The notes beneath the pieces are model-generated. The model was not told the DNA's origin. It made no database searches and was given only the letters and a program-made list of their open reading frames with translations. Shown here piece after piece: positions 20,884 to 29,593 of a stretch of DNA of 64,000 nucleotides; position 1 is the stretch's first letter; each line of letters opens with the position of its first letter. The position numbers and the translations under genes were made by a program. Origin of the DNA: Candidatus Hydrogenedentota bacterium (GTDB lineage Bacteria; Hydrogenedentota; Hydrogenedentia; Hydrogenedentales; SLHB01); assembly GCA_020848835.1 (NCBI GenBank), contig JADLHJ010000059.1, positions 62,001 to 126,000 on the forward strand, read 5' to 3'.

Positions 20884-22548
20884 ATGTTGCGAAACACTGC
20901 GTCATGCCTGGCTCTTTTGGCTGCTGCCTCAATGCTTGCGCCTCTGGCAAGCGCCGTTTCGTTTAAAACGCCAGTACCCTTGAATTCGAATTCAGCAAGT
21001 GACAGCGGCGACGATGCCAAGCCCGTTGTGGTTACCGATAAGCTTGGTCATTGGGTCACCGTCTGGCAGTCGAACGATACGCTAGGCGACACCATTGGCA
21101 GCGACTTCGATATTCTTGTTTCTCTTTCGAATGACAATGGCGCAACCTGGTCTGCGCCGGAGGCGCTCAATTCAAATGCCGCCGCAGATGCCGGTGACGA
21201 CAAGGAGCCGGTGCTGACAACGGACAGCGCCGGCCACTGGGTCTGTGTTTGGCAATCGACCACCGCGCTTGGGATGACCGACGGCGCCGACACGGATCTT
21301 TTTGTCTCCACATCAAATGACAATGGCGCGACGTGGTCGGACGTCGAAGCGCTGAATACGACCTATGAATCCGACGGCAGTGTCGTTGATACGTCACCCT
21401 CAGTCGCGACCGACGACGCAGGGGTCTGGGTCTGCGCATGGGAATCGGACAATTCGCTGGGCGATACGATTGGCGCAGACTTGGACATCCTCGTGTCGCG
21501 CTCAACCGATAACGGCGCGACATGGAGCACGCCCGCACCTGCGAAGGCTACGGCGGGCACGGACGGCGCTGCCACCGACGAGAAACCCTGCATTATTGGT
21601 TGCGCCTTCGACCGCTTCATCATTGCATGGCAAACAAATGACACCTTGGGCGGGTTCTACGACGGCGCTGGAGATATCATTCACGCCTACTCCGAGAACC
21701 ACGGCGTCACATGGATTGGACCGCTTGGTCTCAGCAATAACCCTAATTTAATCAACAATGGCCCGGACGAAAACGTCTCGCTCGCCACAGACGGCAACGG
21801 CACCGTGCTCGCACTTTGGGACGGTTACCGCACCTTCAATGCCACGCAAACCGACCGCGATATTTTCGTCGCATACTCCCAAAACAACGGCATTGGTTTT
21901 TCATGGTACGCCGACCTCAGCCCGGACACCGCGGCCGGATTCAAAGACGAAAACCCGGTGGCCGTGACCGACGGCAAGAGCACCTGGCTCGCGATGTGGG
22001 AACGCACCTCGGACCAGGGCGGCAGCACGGATGTTGACTTTATGAAGAGCGAATCGTTCGCTCTATCGAGTTTTTTCGTACAGCTTTCGGTAAACGACAA
22101 CACCGCGACGGACGACGGCGACGACAAAAATCTGTCCGCCGCTACCGACAGCAACGGGCACTGGGTGCTGGCTTGGGATTCGAATGAAGATCTGTCCAAG
22201 CCGCTAAGCGCCGATCGCGATATTGCATATTCCACGCGAAAGCCCGGCACCAAGGACGATCTGATCGTGATCCGGCCGGATGGCAGCAGGAGTTTCAAGA
22301 TAGGCAAGAAAGTCCCGATACGCTGGAGTTCCAGCTATGACGCGGGTCCGTACGTCAAAATCGAAGTGCTCAAGGGAAACAGCGTCATAGGCGTCATCTC
22401 TGAATCGCTACGAAACCGCAATCGCAAAGGTTGGCGCATCCCCGGTTTCATAGTTCCCGACGACGACTACCGTATACGCGTTCGCGCCGCGCTGTATCCA
22501 GAAATCAAATCCACCAGCAAAAAGTTCGAAATCAAGCCCGCGAAGTAA
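20884..22548 (+). CDS. Secreted Asp-box beta-propeller protein with Kre9/KNH-like C-terminal domain, paralog 5
   Basis: The 554-residue product starts at an ATG with AGAGGG upstream and has a signal peptide (CLALLAAASMLAPLASA-VS). The first three modules are canonical (SLSNDNGATW, STSNDNGATW, SRSTDNGATW). The later modules are degraded: AYSENHGVTW, AYSQNNGIGF, and a last one with no Asp-box at all (SESFALSSFF). The C-terminal Kre9/KNH-like domain (LIVIRPDGSRSFKIGKK to KSTSKKFEIKP) is also divergent, lacking the usual NGGE and SDG signatures. This looks like an older or relaxed copy, separated from the other four by the zinc-ribbon gene. Confidence 0.8.
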   Translation: MLRNTASCLALLAAASMLAPLASAVSFKTPVPLNSNSASDSGDDAKPVVVTDKLGHWVTVWQSNDTLGDTIGSDFDILVSLSNDNGATWSAPEALNSNAAADAGDDKEPVLTTDSAGHWVCVWQSTTALGMTDGADTDLFVSTSNDNGATWSDVEALNTTYESDGSVVDTSPSVATDDAGVWVCAWESDNSLGDTIGADLDILVSRSTDNGATWSTPAPAKATAGTDGAATDEKPCIIGCAFDRFIIAWQTNDTLGGFYDGAGDIIHAYSENHGVTWIGPLGLSNNPNLINNGPDENVSLATDGNGTVLALWDGYRTFNATQTDRDIFVAYSQNNGIGFSWYADLSPDTAAGFKDENPVAVTDGKSTWLAMWERTSDQGGSTDVDFMKSESFALSSFFVQLSVNDNTATDDGDDKNLSAATDSNGHWVLAWDSNEDLSKPLSADRDIAYSTRKPGTKDDLIVIRPDGSRSFKIGKKVPIRWSSSYDAGPYVKIEVLKGNSVIGVISESLRNRNRKGWRIPGFIVPDDDYRIRVRAALYPEIKSTSKKFEIKPAK

Positions 22549-22564
22549 TACACCCTTAGTGCTG

Positions 22565-22594
22565 TTGTGTCCCTCCGCACCGCTGCGCTACACT
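22565..22594 (+). promoter_or_regulatory. Putative promoter of the GlpQ-like gene
   Basis: TTGTGT at 22565-22570 and TACACT at 22589-22594 are 18 bases apart, 24 bases before the ATG at 22618. Confidence 0.4.
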
Positions 22595-22617
22595 CGCGCC
22601 GACGGGAGGGAACAACT

Positions 22618-23574
22618 ATGAAGCAGGCACTTGCCGTACTCACGCTGGGGTTATTCATCATGCCGGGTTGTGCACGCCACGTGGGCCGCGCCCCCTATGG
22701 CGCAATCGATGTTATTGGTCATCGCGGCGCCGCCGCATACGCGCCGGAAAACACCCTGGCGTCGTTCATCAAAGCCGAAGAAGCCAACGCAGACTGGTTC
22801 GAACTGGATGTCCGCCTGTCGAAAGATGGCGAAGTCATCGTGATGCACGACGAGACGGTCGATCGCACGACGAACGGCCACGGCAACGTGCGCGACCTCA
22901 CGCTCTACGAATTGAAACAACTCGACGCCGGTGCTTGGAAAGCGCCCGAGTTTGCCGGAGAGCGTATTCCTACCCTCAGCCAATGCCTCGACTACGCAAA
23001 GTACAAGTGCGGTGTTTACGTAGAAATCAAAAGTTGCGACGACGATACCGAGCTAATGGGCAAGGTCCTGCAACACGCAGAAGGCCTAAAGGAAGCCAAC
23101 CCAAGTTTCTACCGCGATCTGATTGATATGGCGGAGAAAGACGAAACCCAGAACCTGGTCCTCGCCCGCAAAGTAATCGATCTCGTGCGCCGGAAAATCA
23201 TGCGCCGCCACGTCACCATTCAATCATTCAACCCGCTCGTTTGCGGCTTCATCCGCGCGGAAGCGCCGGAACTGCGCGTCGAACTGCTTGCGCACGTGGA
23301 CGCTGATAGCAAGATGACCTGGGAACAGTGGGAGCGATGGGCCTTCCTGATGCGTGTCCACGGCTTCAACTGCAACTACGGAGCGCTCACCGAAGGCCGC
23401 CTCGAATCGTTGCAGGAGGCGGGCCTCACCGTCAGTCCTTACACCGTCAATGAACTCGAAGATATGAAGCGCCTCGTCGCGTGGGGCGTGGACGGCATCA
23501 TTTCCGACAAGCCGGATCTTGCGCTAAGCCAATCCAGAACCGTTAACCGCGCAGGCGGGCCGAAGAAGCAGTAG
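22618..23574 (+). CDS. glpQ: Glycerophosphodiester phosphodiesterase, probable lipoprotein
   Basis: The 318-residue product begins at the ATG at 22618, preceded by GGGAGG. The N-terminus (KQALAVLTLGLFIMPGC) is a lipoprotein-type signal with Cys18, although the lipobox is slightly atypical (MPGC). The GDPD TIM-barrel motifs are complete: VIGHRGAAAYAPENT, ELDVRLSKDGEVIVMHDE, VDRTTNG and VYVEIK. It would hydrolyse glycerophosphodiesters to glycerol 3-phosphate and an alcohol at the cell envelope. A roughly 55-residue segment (DDTELMGKVL to VRRKIMRRH) between the strands is longer than in E. coli GlpQ-type cores. Enzyme class is clear; the exact substrate is not, so the symbol is approximate. Confidence 0.85.
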   Translation: MKQALAVLTLGLFIMPGCARHVGRAPYGAIDVIGHRGAAAYAPENTLASFIKAEEANADWFELDVRLSKDGEVIVMHDETVDRTTNGHGNVRDLTLYELKQLDAGAWKAPEFAGERIPTLSQCLDYAKYKCGVYVEIKSCDDDTELMGKVLQHAEGLKEANPSFYRDLIDMAEKDETQNLVLARKVIDLVRRKIMRRHVTIQSFNPLVCGFIRAEAPELRVELLAHVDADSKMTWEQWERWAFLMRVHGFNCNYGALTEGRLESLQEAGLTVSPYTVNELEDMKRLVAWGVDGIISDKPDLALSQSRTVNRAGGPKKQ

Positions 23575-23630
23575 TGCGCCTGAGCAACACTGGTATGTTA
23601 TAGTTCTATCAAGTAAGAGGTCATCGTCAA

Positions 23631-23831
23631 ATGACAAAACTCGAACGGATTGAACAGGAAATAGCGACACTCTCTCCTTCCGAAATGGAAGAACTTCGAC
23701 TTTGGATGCACAAACAGGATTATGACGAGTGGGATCGACAGATGGAAACCGACTTCCAGGCAGGTAAATTCGACAGACTCATACAAGAGGGCATAGACGA
23801 TTTTAAGGCAGGAAAGACCACTCCGCTCTGA
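23631..23831 (+). CDS. Antitoxin-like protein paired with RelE/ParE-type toxin
   Basis: The 66-residue product has AGAGG about ten bases upstream of its ATG. Its C-terminal half (DEWDRQMETDFQAGKFDRLIQEGIDDFKAGKTTPL) follows the D-xWDRQIE-xD-xxAGKLD pattern of a small family encoded just upstream of RelE/ParE-like toxins. There is no recognisable N-terminal DNA-binding domain beyond a short helix-forming segment (KLERIEQEIATLSPSEMEEL). It would neutralise the toxin encoded immediately downstream. The stop codon overlaps the probable toxin start. Confidence 0.6.
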   Translation: MTKLERIEQEIATLSPSEMEELRLWMHKQDYDEWDRQMETDFQAGKFDRLIQEGIDDFKAGKTTPL

Positions 23832-24097
23832 TTAACCATCACGCGGCGCGAAGTTTCTGGAATTGCTTTTATGCCTTACCCATGGAAATCCAAGTGCTCG
23901 CACGTAAGAACTATGAGCTACTAAAAAAAGATTATCGGCACCCATCGCTACACTTTAAGCAAATAGGCGCCCTTTGGTCGGTTCGTGTGGGGCGCAGCTA
24001 CCGCGCAGTCGGAGTAAACTCACCATCCAAGGACGGAATACTCTGGATTTGGATTGGCCCCCATGATTCATACGATTCAAAGATTTCAATTCCTTAA
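23828..24097 (+). CDS. RelE/ParE-superfamily toxin with a non-ATG start
   Basis: The protein ends in the typical segment HPSLHFKQI, WSVRVGRSYRAVGV and WIWIGPHDSYD. The only ATG in this frame (23882) would remove the family's N-terminal helices, but the frame continues upstream without a stop: SFWNCFYALP, then EIQVLARKNYELLKK, which is family-typical. The intact frame can begin at CTG 23828, overlapping the antitoxin stop (23829-23831) as CTGA, exactly where an ATGA overlap would be expected, or at ATT 23831. From CTG the product is 89 residues, the family's usual size. Either a rare start codon is used or a start mutation has silenced the toxin. Confidence 0.6.
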   Translation: MINHHAARSFWNCFYALPMEIQVLARKNYELLKKDYRHPSLHFKQIGALWSVRVGRSYRAVGVNSPSKDGILWIWIGPHDSYDSKISIP

Positions 24098-24102
24098 TAA
24101 TC

Positions 24103-25119
24103 ATGTCCGACCTCGACGACATAGAGCGCTGCCTGGACGTAGGCCGCCCGGCAGTACTAAGTATCTCCGCTAAACGCGGAGGCGAAGCGACCGCGCGTGC
24201 CATTATCCGCGGATGGCAACGTGGTTCCTATGTTTTGCTGGATATTCCTGATGAGACGGGTCTCGGCGCAGGACCCCGCGTGGGTGATTCATGCCGCTTG
24301 CGATTTCTGGCGGAAGGTGATGCCTGCGGTCTCGACGCTACAGTCATCGATCTTGGCAGCGGCAGCCATTTCAGCTTTGTAAAGATCGCGTGGCCGCATA
24401 ATGTCACGATGACCCGCGTGCGCAAGCACCAGCGAGTGCAAGTAAACCTGCCATGCACCGTTCATCTGGGCGCCGGTGATCCCATCCCAGGCGAAATCCA
24501 GGACATTAGCGCAGGCGGGTGCCGCCTCGCGATTGATCGTCCATTGCCGCAGCGCGTACAGATTAACGTGCACTTTACCCTGCCAGGCAAAGCGCAGGAG
24601 TTAAACCAGCCGGCAGAGACGTGTGCGAGCGGCGCGTTTGTTGGCGGCGCATGGATCGGTTGCAAATTTACGGACATCAGCGAAGAATTACGCTACGATA
24701 TCGACTTCTTTGTCGCGACAACTGCTGCCAATCTGCGGATCGGATCGCAAAGCGGAAATCGCATACTGATCATTCATACCGCTTTGGCGGAAGTCGCGCC
24801 ATTGCGCCAAGCGCTTTCCACGCAGGGTTACGACGTGACCGTTGCACACAATGTGCTCGACGGTTTTTTCTGGTTGCGCGCGAGCACGCCCTCGGTCGTA
24901 ATGCTGCACGCGGACCTAAAGCCGTTCCGCGGGCTGGATATTCTCACCTCGCTGCGCGCGTTGCCAGCCTTTGAAACGCTACCGGTGATCATTTTCGGCG
25001 GGACTGACGCCGATCAGTCCGCCGCTCTCAAGGCGGGCGCGTCGCAGTACCTTGTCTCATCCGCGCAAGTGCAGGAACTCGTCGCGGCAGTCGTAACATC
25101 GATCAAGCCCGCCGCGTGA
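24103..25119 (+). CDS. PilZ-domain protein fused to a degenerate response-regulator receiver domain
   Basis: The 338-residue protein has an N-terminal YcgR-N-like segment (about 15-100), a PilZ domain with the c-di-GMP-binding RKHQR (Arg107, Arg111) and D134-I-S-A-G-G, and a receiver-like domain from about 220. The receiver lacks the key residues: no acidic pair at ILIIHT, His269 in place of the phospho-accepting Asp, Gly in place of the Thr/Ser after the VIIF strand, and Ser319 in place of the conserved Lys. It should therefore bind c-di-GMP but not be phosphorylated. It starts six bases after the toxin gene and its last codons overlap the next gene by four bases (GTGA). Confidence 0.8.
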   Translation: MSDLDDIERCLDVGRPAVLSISAKRGGEATARAIIRGWQRGSYVLLDIPDETGLGAGPRVGDSCRLRFLAEGDACGLDATVIDLGSGSHFSFVKIAWPHNVTMTRVRKHQRVQVNLPCTVHLGAGDPIPGEIQDISAGGCRLAIDRPLPQRVQINVHFTLPGKAQELNQPAETCASGAFVGGAWIGCKFTDISEELRYDIDFFVATTAANLRIGSQSGNRILIIHTALAEVAPLRQALSTQGYDVTVAHNVLDGFFWLRASTPSVVMLHADLKPFRGLDILTSLRALPAFETLPVIIFGGTDADQSAALKAGASQYLVSSAQVQELVAAVVTSIKPAA

Positions 25120-26102
25120 CGATCCTTCCAATCTCCATTCCCACGATCGGCCGAATCGACGGCGACGCCGGCATGGTTCCTCTGCAACAGTGTAGTGATG
25201 GCCAATTTGTTGCGGGCAAGAACGGCGTCCAGGCAATCGTCGCCACAGGGGATCGTAAGGTGGAGTTCGTCGCCTTCGAGGACAACACGATTGCGTATGT
25301 AAAATCCGCGCTCGGCTATCCCGCGTACTATCCCGTACACACTGTACACATCGACTCGCCCGTCAGTGCCGTGCTCATGGATCTCGACGGCACCAGCGTG
25401 CACAGCGAAGCGTTCTGGATTTGGATCATCCAGCTCAGCATCGCGAGCTTAATCGATAAGCCGAATTTTGAATTGGAAGAAGCCGACCTGCCGCATGTCT
25501 CCGGTCACAGCGTGTCCGAGCACTTGCAATACTGCATTAACAAATACTGTCCCGATCGCACAGTCGAACAGGCCCGCGTATTTTATTTCCAACACACCGA
25601 GCGTGAGATGCAGGCCATTCTGGACGGCCACGGCAGGACCGGCGCATTCACACCGACGCCGGGCCTGAAAGAATTCCTGCTCGAACTTAAGGCGAGCAAA
25701 ATTAAGATTGCGCTCGTTACCTCGGGCCTGTACCAAAAAGCGTGGCCCGAAATCGTCTCTGCTTTTCAGACATTGGACCTCGGCGATCCAAAAGAATTCT
25801 ACGACGCGATCATCACCGCAGGTTTCGCAATCCGCAAAGGCGAAGCAGGCACCCTCGGCGAGCTCTCGCCCAAGCCGCACCCCTGGCTTTACGCCGAAGC
25901 CGCGCGCGTAGGACTCGGTATCGACTTCGCTCAGCGCCACCACGTGATCGGCATCGAGGACAGCGGCGCAGGCGTCTGCTCGATCCGCCTCGCCGGCTTC
26001 GCGCCGATCGGATTCGCGGGCGGCAACATTAATGAAAGCGGAACCCGCGCGCTTTGTACGCATTCCGTCGATCGATTCGAGCAGGTTTTGGCGCTTTTGT
26101 AA
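25116..26102 (+). CDS. HAD-superfamily hydrolase, phosphoglycolate-phosphatase-like
   Basis: The 328-residue protein carries a HAD core from about residue 85: nucleophile motif VLMDLDGTSVHSE, motif II ALVTSGLYQ, motif III lysine in SPKPHPWLY and motif IV GIEDSGAGVCSIRLAG. About 85 residues precede the HAD core and form a small beta-rich extension of unknown role. The cap region (HVSGHSVSEHLQYCINKY) is helical, as in class I HADs such as beta-phosphoglucomutase and phosphoglycolate phosphatase. Start GTG 25116 overlaps the stop of the PilZ gene by four bases, implying translational coupling, though I see no functional link. Substrate unknown. Confidence 0.75.
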   Translation: MTILPISIPTIGRIDGDAGMVPLQQCSDGQFVAGKNGVQAIVATGDRKVEFVAFEDNTIAYVKSALGYPAYYPVHTVHIDSPVSAVLMDLDGTSVHSEAFWIWIIQLSIASLIDKPNFELEEADLPHVSGHSVSEHLQYCINKYCPDRTVEQARVFYFQHTEREMQAILDGHGRTGAFTPTPGLKEFLLELKASKIKIALVTSGLYQKAWPEIVSAFQTLDLGDPKEFYDAIITAGFAIRKGEAGTLGELSPKPHPWLYAEAARVGLGIDFAQRHHVIGIEDSGAGVCSIRLAGFAPIGFAGGNINESGTRALCTHSVDRFEQVLALL

Positions 26103-26242
26103 TCGTTTCGCACCGCTCGTTTGCACGCATCCACGGATGTAAAGCCGAATTTCAATCGGCCCCTCTTGCTCGCTTCACCTCAACACGCTAGGATTACGCG
26201 CGACAGGGGTACTGTCGCATTGGCAATCGCGGGGAACCACGC

Positions 26243-27316
26243 ATGCACATTCACGAATTGATGCAACAGGCGCTCGAAAGCCGCGCCTCCGACATTCACC
26301 TGAAGACCGGCAACCCGCCAGTCTTTCGCGTGGACGGCGAACTCGTGCGGCAAACGGGCGTCATTCTCAACGAAGACGACATCATGGGCATGCTGGTGAA
26401 CATGGCGAAGCCCGCGGACGTCGAGAAATACAAGAAAGTGATGGAACTCGACATCTCCTATATGTTCGAGGAGAAGGTCCGATTCCGCGTAAACGTCTGT
26501 CGCGACGACGGTGACACCCGCATCGTGCTGCGCCTCATTCCGATGCAGATCAAAACAATCGATGAGTTGGCGTTGCCGCAGGTGCTTCACAAAATTTGCC
26601 TGAACATGAACGGCCTCGTGCTCGTCACTGGTGTCACCGGTAGTGGTAAGTCCACAACACTCGCGGGTATCATCAATGAGATTAACGAGAAGCGCCCCGT
26701 TCACGTCGTCACCGTGGAAGACCCTGTCGAATTCCTGCACCAGGACAAAACGGCAATCATCACGCAGCGTGAAGTGGGGCACGACACGCTGTCGTTCGCG
26801 AACGCCCTCCGCGGCGCTTTGCGCCAAGACCCGGACGTTATTCTCATCGGCGAAATGCGCGATACCGAAACCGTGCGCACCGCCATCGCATCGGCGGAAA
26901 CGGGACACCTCGTGTTCTCGACGCTCCACACGGTGGATGCCATCGAAACGCTGAACCGTATCCTCGACTTCTTCGAACCGCACCAGCAACTACAAGTGCG
27001 CAAACAGCTCGCGAGCGTGTTGCGCGCCGTCATCTCGCAACGCCTATTGCCGGTGAAGGAAGGTGAAGGCCGCTGTGTCGCCGCGGAAATTCTTATCGGT
27101 AACCGCACCGTCCGCGAGTTCATCGAACAAGGAAAGAGCTTTAAGGAAATAACCAAGCTGATCGAGGAAGGCCAGGAACAGTACGGCATGCAAACTTTCG
27201 ATCAGGCCCTCTTCGAACTCTGGAAATCCGGCAAAGTCGCCCCCGAAGTCGCCCTCTTCAACTCCACCAGTCCGCGCGACCTGAAACTGAAAATGCAGGG
27301 GCTGCGGTCTGGGTGA
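26243..27316 (+). CDS. pilT: Type IV pilus retraction ATPase PilT
   Basis: The 357-residue AAA+ family secretion ATPase has the PilT order: N-terminal PAS-like domain (SDIHLKTGNPPVFRVDGEL), Walker A GVTGSGKST (130-138), Asp box VTVEDPVEFLH, Walker B DPDVILIGEMRD and the His box AIASAETGHLVFSTLHT. GEMRD and TLHT are more PilT- than PilB-like, and the length of about 360 residues is typical of PilT. It would power pilus retraction and twitching or DNA uptake. The start has GGGGAA upstream. No other pilus assembly genes lie adjacent, so the pilus locus is elsewhere. Confidence 0.92.
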   Translation: MHIHELMQQALESRASDIHLKTGNPPVFRVDGELVRQTGVILNEDDIMGMLVNMAKPADVEKYKKVMELDISYMFEEKVRFRVNVCRDDGDTRIVLRLIPMQIKTIDELALPQVLHKICLNMNGLVLVTGVTGSGKSTTLAGIINEINEKRPVHVVTVEDPVEFLHQDKTAIITQREVGHDTLSFANALRGALRQDPDVILIGEMRDTETVRTAIASAETGHLVFSTLHTVDAIETLNRILDFFEPHQQLQVRKQLASVLRAVISQRLLPVKEGEGRCVAAEILIGNRTVREFIEQGKSFKEITKLIEEGQEQYGMQTFDQALFELWKSGKVAPEVALFNSTSPRDLKLKMQGLRSG

Positions 27317-27403
27317 TTACCCGGCAATAGACTGCGCCACTTCGGTCTCTACTAATCGGGCATGTCCGTTTCTGCGCGGCTATCGCGCACTTTCGACCCC
27401 ATT

Positions 27404-27412
27404 TGTTATAAT
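27404..27412 (+). promoter_or_regulatory. Extended -10 upstream of ispG
   Basis: TGT followed by a perfect TATAAT lies 122 bases before the GTG start at 27534; no convincing -35 is seen. A leader of about 115 bases is implied, longer than for the other promoters noted in this window. Confidence 0.55.
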
Positions 27413-27533
27413 AGAAAGTGATTAGAAAAATGTCATGCGCTATTTGGAGTGCGGCGGCGGGTAGACGTCGCTTTGGCTGTCTCGAAACAAGGTATATCAA
27501 ACAACTTTCCAGGCAACGTCTATAGGTATTAAA

Positions 27534-28781
27534 GTGCTACTAGCTCCTCGAAGAAAAACCATCGGCGTCATGGTCGGCGACATCCAGGTCGGCGGCGGCG
27601 CGCCCGTTGTTGTGCAGTCGATGACGAACACGGAAACGTCCGAAGCGAAATCGACCGCCGGTCAGATCATTGCGCTGGCAAACGCCGGCTCCGAACTGGT
27701 GCGCATCACCGTCAACACCGACGAAGCAGCGGCGGCTGTTCCCGAAATTCGCAAGCGCGTGCGCGATGCAGGCATCTCCGCGCCTATCATCGGCGACTTC
27801 CATTTTAACGGCCACAAGCTATTGATCGATCACCCCGACTGCGCCGTTGCGCTCGACAAGTACCGCATCAACCCCGGCAACGTAGGCCGCGGCTCGAAAC
27901 GCGATATTCAATTCTCGACGATTTGCAAAGTCGCCGTCGATCACAACAAACCCGTCCGCATCGGTGTAAACGTCGGTTCGCTGAATCAAGAACTCGTGAT
28001 GCGCAAGATGCAGGAAAACACCGACCGCGATCTCGGTCTCGACTCTGAGGACATCATCAACGAGTGCATGGTCATCTCTGCGCTGCAATCTACCGAACTC
28101 GCGCTAGAGAACGGGTTGCGGCAAGACCAGATCATCATCTCCTGCAAAAGCTCTACGCCGTTGCATCTTATTCAGGTCTACCGCGACCTTTCGTCAAAGA
28201 CAGATCAACCGCTCCACCTCGGCCTTACCGAAGCGGGCATGGGTATCAAAGGTGTCGCGTGGTCCGCTTCAGTGCTCGGCGTGCTATTGTCCGAAGGCAT
28301 CGGCGACACCATCCGCGTATCGCTCACACCGCGTCCCGGGGGCGACCGCTGTGAAGAGGTCTACGCGGCCTGCGAGATCCTTCAATCGCTCGGCCTGCGT
28401 TCCTTTGCGCCAAGCATCACTGCGTGCCCAGGCTGCGGACGCACGACCAGCACGGTCTTCCAGGAACTCGCCGAACAAACACAAGCCTACGTGCGCGACA
28501 AAATGCCTGAGTGGAAACTAAAGTATCACGGCTTCGAGGACCTCAAACTCGCGGTTATGGGCTGCGTCGTCAACGGCCCCGGCGAATCAAAAGCGGCAAA
28601 CATCGGTATCTCGCTACCCGGCACGGGGGAATCCCCGAGTTGCCCGGTATACGTGGACGGTCAGAAATACAAGACCCTCACTGGGACGCCCGACCAGTTG
28701 GCGAACGAGTTTCGCCAAATCATCGATGAGTATGTGGAAACCAAGTACGCGCACGAAGAACCCGCACTCGCTGCGAAGTGA
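27534..28781 (+). CDS. ispG: (E)-4-hydroxy-3-methylbut-2-enyl-diphosphate synthase
   Basis: The 415-residue enzyme converts methylerythritol cyclodiphosphate to HMBPP, the penultimate MEP-pathway step, using a [4Fe-4S] cluster. The TIM-barrel half has [18 protein letters not shown] and [11 protein letters not shown]. The cluster-binding half has [19 protein letters not shown] and a family-typical glutamate in the NGPGE motif. Length is intermediate, without the large insertion of chlamydial or plant enzymes. It begins with GTG at 27534 and a modest AGGT-type ribosome site. The prenyl synthase at 55539 would use its downstream products. Confidence 0.95.
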   Translation: MLLAPRRKTIGVMVGDIQVGGGAPVVVQSMTNTETSEAKSTAGQIIALANAGSELVRITVNTDEAAAAVPEIRKRVRDAGISAPIIGDFHFNGHKLLIDHPDCAVALDKYRINPGNVGRGSKRDIQFSTICKVAVDHNKPVRIGVNVGSLNQELVMRKMQENTDRDLGLDSEDIINECMVISALQSTELALENGLRQDQIIISCKSSTPLHLIQVYRDLSSKTDQPLHLGLTEAGMGIKGVAWSASVLGVLLSEGIGDTIRVSLTPRPGGDRCEEVYAACEILQSLGLRSFAPSITACPGCGRTTSTVFQELAEQTQAYVRDKMPEWKLKYHGFEDLKLAVMGCVVNGPGESKAANIGISLPGTGESPSCPVYVDGQKYKTLTGTPDQLANEFRQIIDEYVETKYAHEEPALAAK

Positions 28782-28835
28782 ATACGCGTTGCTTCAGATC
28801 GGCATAGTGGAATTAAATAAAACAGGTAACGGCCA

Positions 28836-29054
28836 ATGAGTCCCGTCAAAATCATCGGTATCATTCTTATTATTCTCGGCGCGCTTGGTCTTGCGTACGA
28901 GAAGTTTACCTACACGGAAGACACCCATGAAGCGAAACTAGGCCCGATTGCATTAGAAGTGAAAGAGAAGAAAACCGTAGATGTGCCCACCTGGGCAGGG
29001 ATCGGCGCTGTGGTTGTTGGCGTAGGGTTGCTGGTAGTGCCATTCAAAAAATAA
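28836..29054 (+). CDS. Small inner-membrane protein (two helices)
   Basis: The 72-residue product has two transmembrane helices (IIGIILIILGALGLAYE and WAGIGAVVVGVGLLVVPFKK) joined by a charged loop (YTEDTHEAKLGPIALEVKEKKTVDVP). The layout resembles DUF3185-type small membrane proteins seen widely in Proteobacteria and PVC bacteria. No function is known to me. It lies 54 bases after ispG in the same direction and could be read from the ispG promoter. Confidence 0.7.
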   Translation: MSPVKIIGIILIILGALGLAYEKFTYTEDTHEAKLGPIALEVKEKKTVDVPTWAGIGAVVVGVGLLVVPFKK

Positions 29055-29062
29055 GAGGGGGT

Positions 29063-29401
29063 CTAAGCGTATTTGCCCGCGTCTTTGACGCGCTTCAATT
29101 CGTGCTGTCGCGGTAAACTACGAACATCGCGCCAATACTCTTCGCGCACATCATCATCAATTTCGACCGTACCGCTATACAAGCGATCGCCGCCGCGCTT
29201 CTTGCAACCGGAAATCCAGAATTCTTCGCCGGTCTCGACGTCATAATAATTCGCCTTGAAGCCACTTCCTTTTAGCGAAGCGAAGCTTCTGCCACCGTAA
29301 TACAGAGTCCGGCCCGATCTCGAAAATGCGACCCGTCCAATGCGCGCAGGGCCATTGATCCCGCCGTCTTTGCACTCGATATACATAATTCGCGATTTCA
29401 T
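29063..29401 (-). CDS. Conserved hypothetical protein (sometimes misannotated as DXP synthase)
   Basis: The 112-residue product begins at MKSRIMYIECKDG (ATG at 29401). The sequence is a single compact domain: IGRVAFSRSGRTLYYGGRSF, GSGFKANYYDVETGEEFWISGCKKRGGDRLY and VEIDDDVREEYWRDVRSLP. I recognise this family as a widespread small protein; database entries sometimes carry a 1-deoxyxylulose-5-phosphate synthase label that has no support in the sequence. It is convergent with the small membrane gene (nine bases apart). Function unknown. Confidence 0.65.
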   Translation of the reverse strand: MKSRIMYIECKDGGINGPARIGRVAFSRSGRTLYYGGRSFASLKGSGFKANYYDVETGEEFWISGCKKRGGDRLYSGTVEIDDDVREEYWRDVRSLPRQHELKRVKDAGKYA

Positions 29402-29593
29402 AACCAACCCCAGATCACCAACTCCAATGTCGTGATACTTTCTGTTCGTTCCATGCGCACTTTCTGATCTTTCGCATCGGCATGGTTTTTGGCGCATACA
29501 TCCGCTAGACTAATTCCCGGAGTCTTGGTGCAACGTCCTGGCGCAACGCCGGGCCAATCTCATACGGCGCGCGTGCGCCCCGGGAGATGAACG

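Noticed and set aside
23882-24097. Toxin starting at the ATG at 23882 (71 residues)
   Set aside because: This start removes the conserved N-terminal helices although they are encoded in frame upstream without a stop, so the longer CTG-start product is preferred.
29063-29401. Label as 1-deoxy-D-xylulose-5-phosphate synthase
   Set aside because: The protein is 112 residues and lacks all thiamine diphosphate-binding motifs; such a label would be inherited misannotation even though ispG of the same pathway is nearby.
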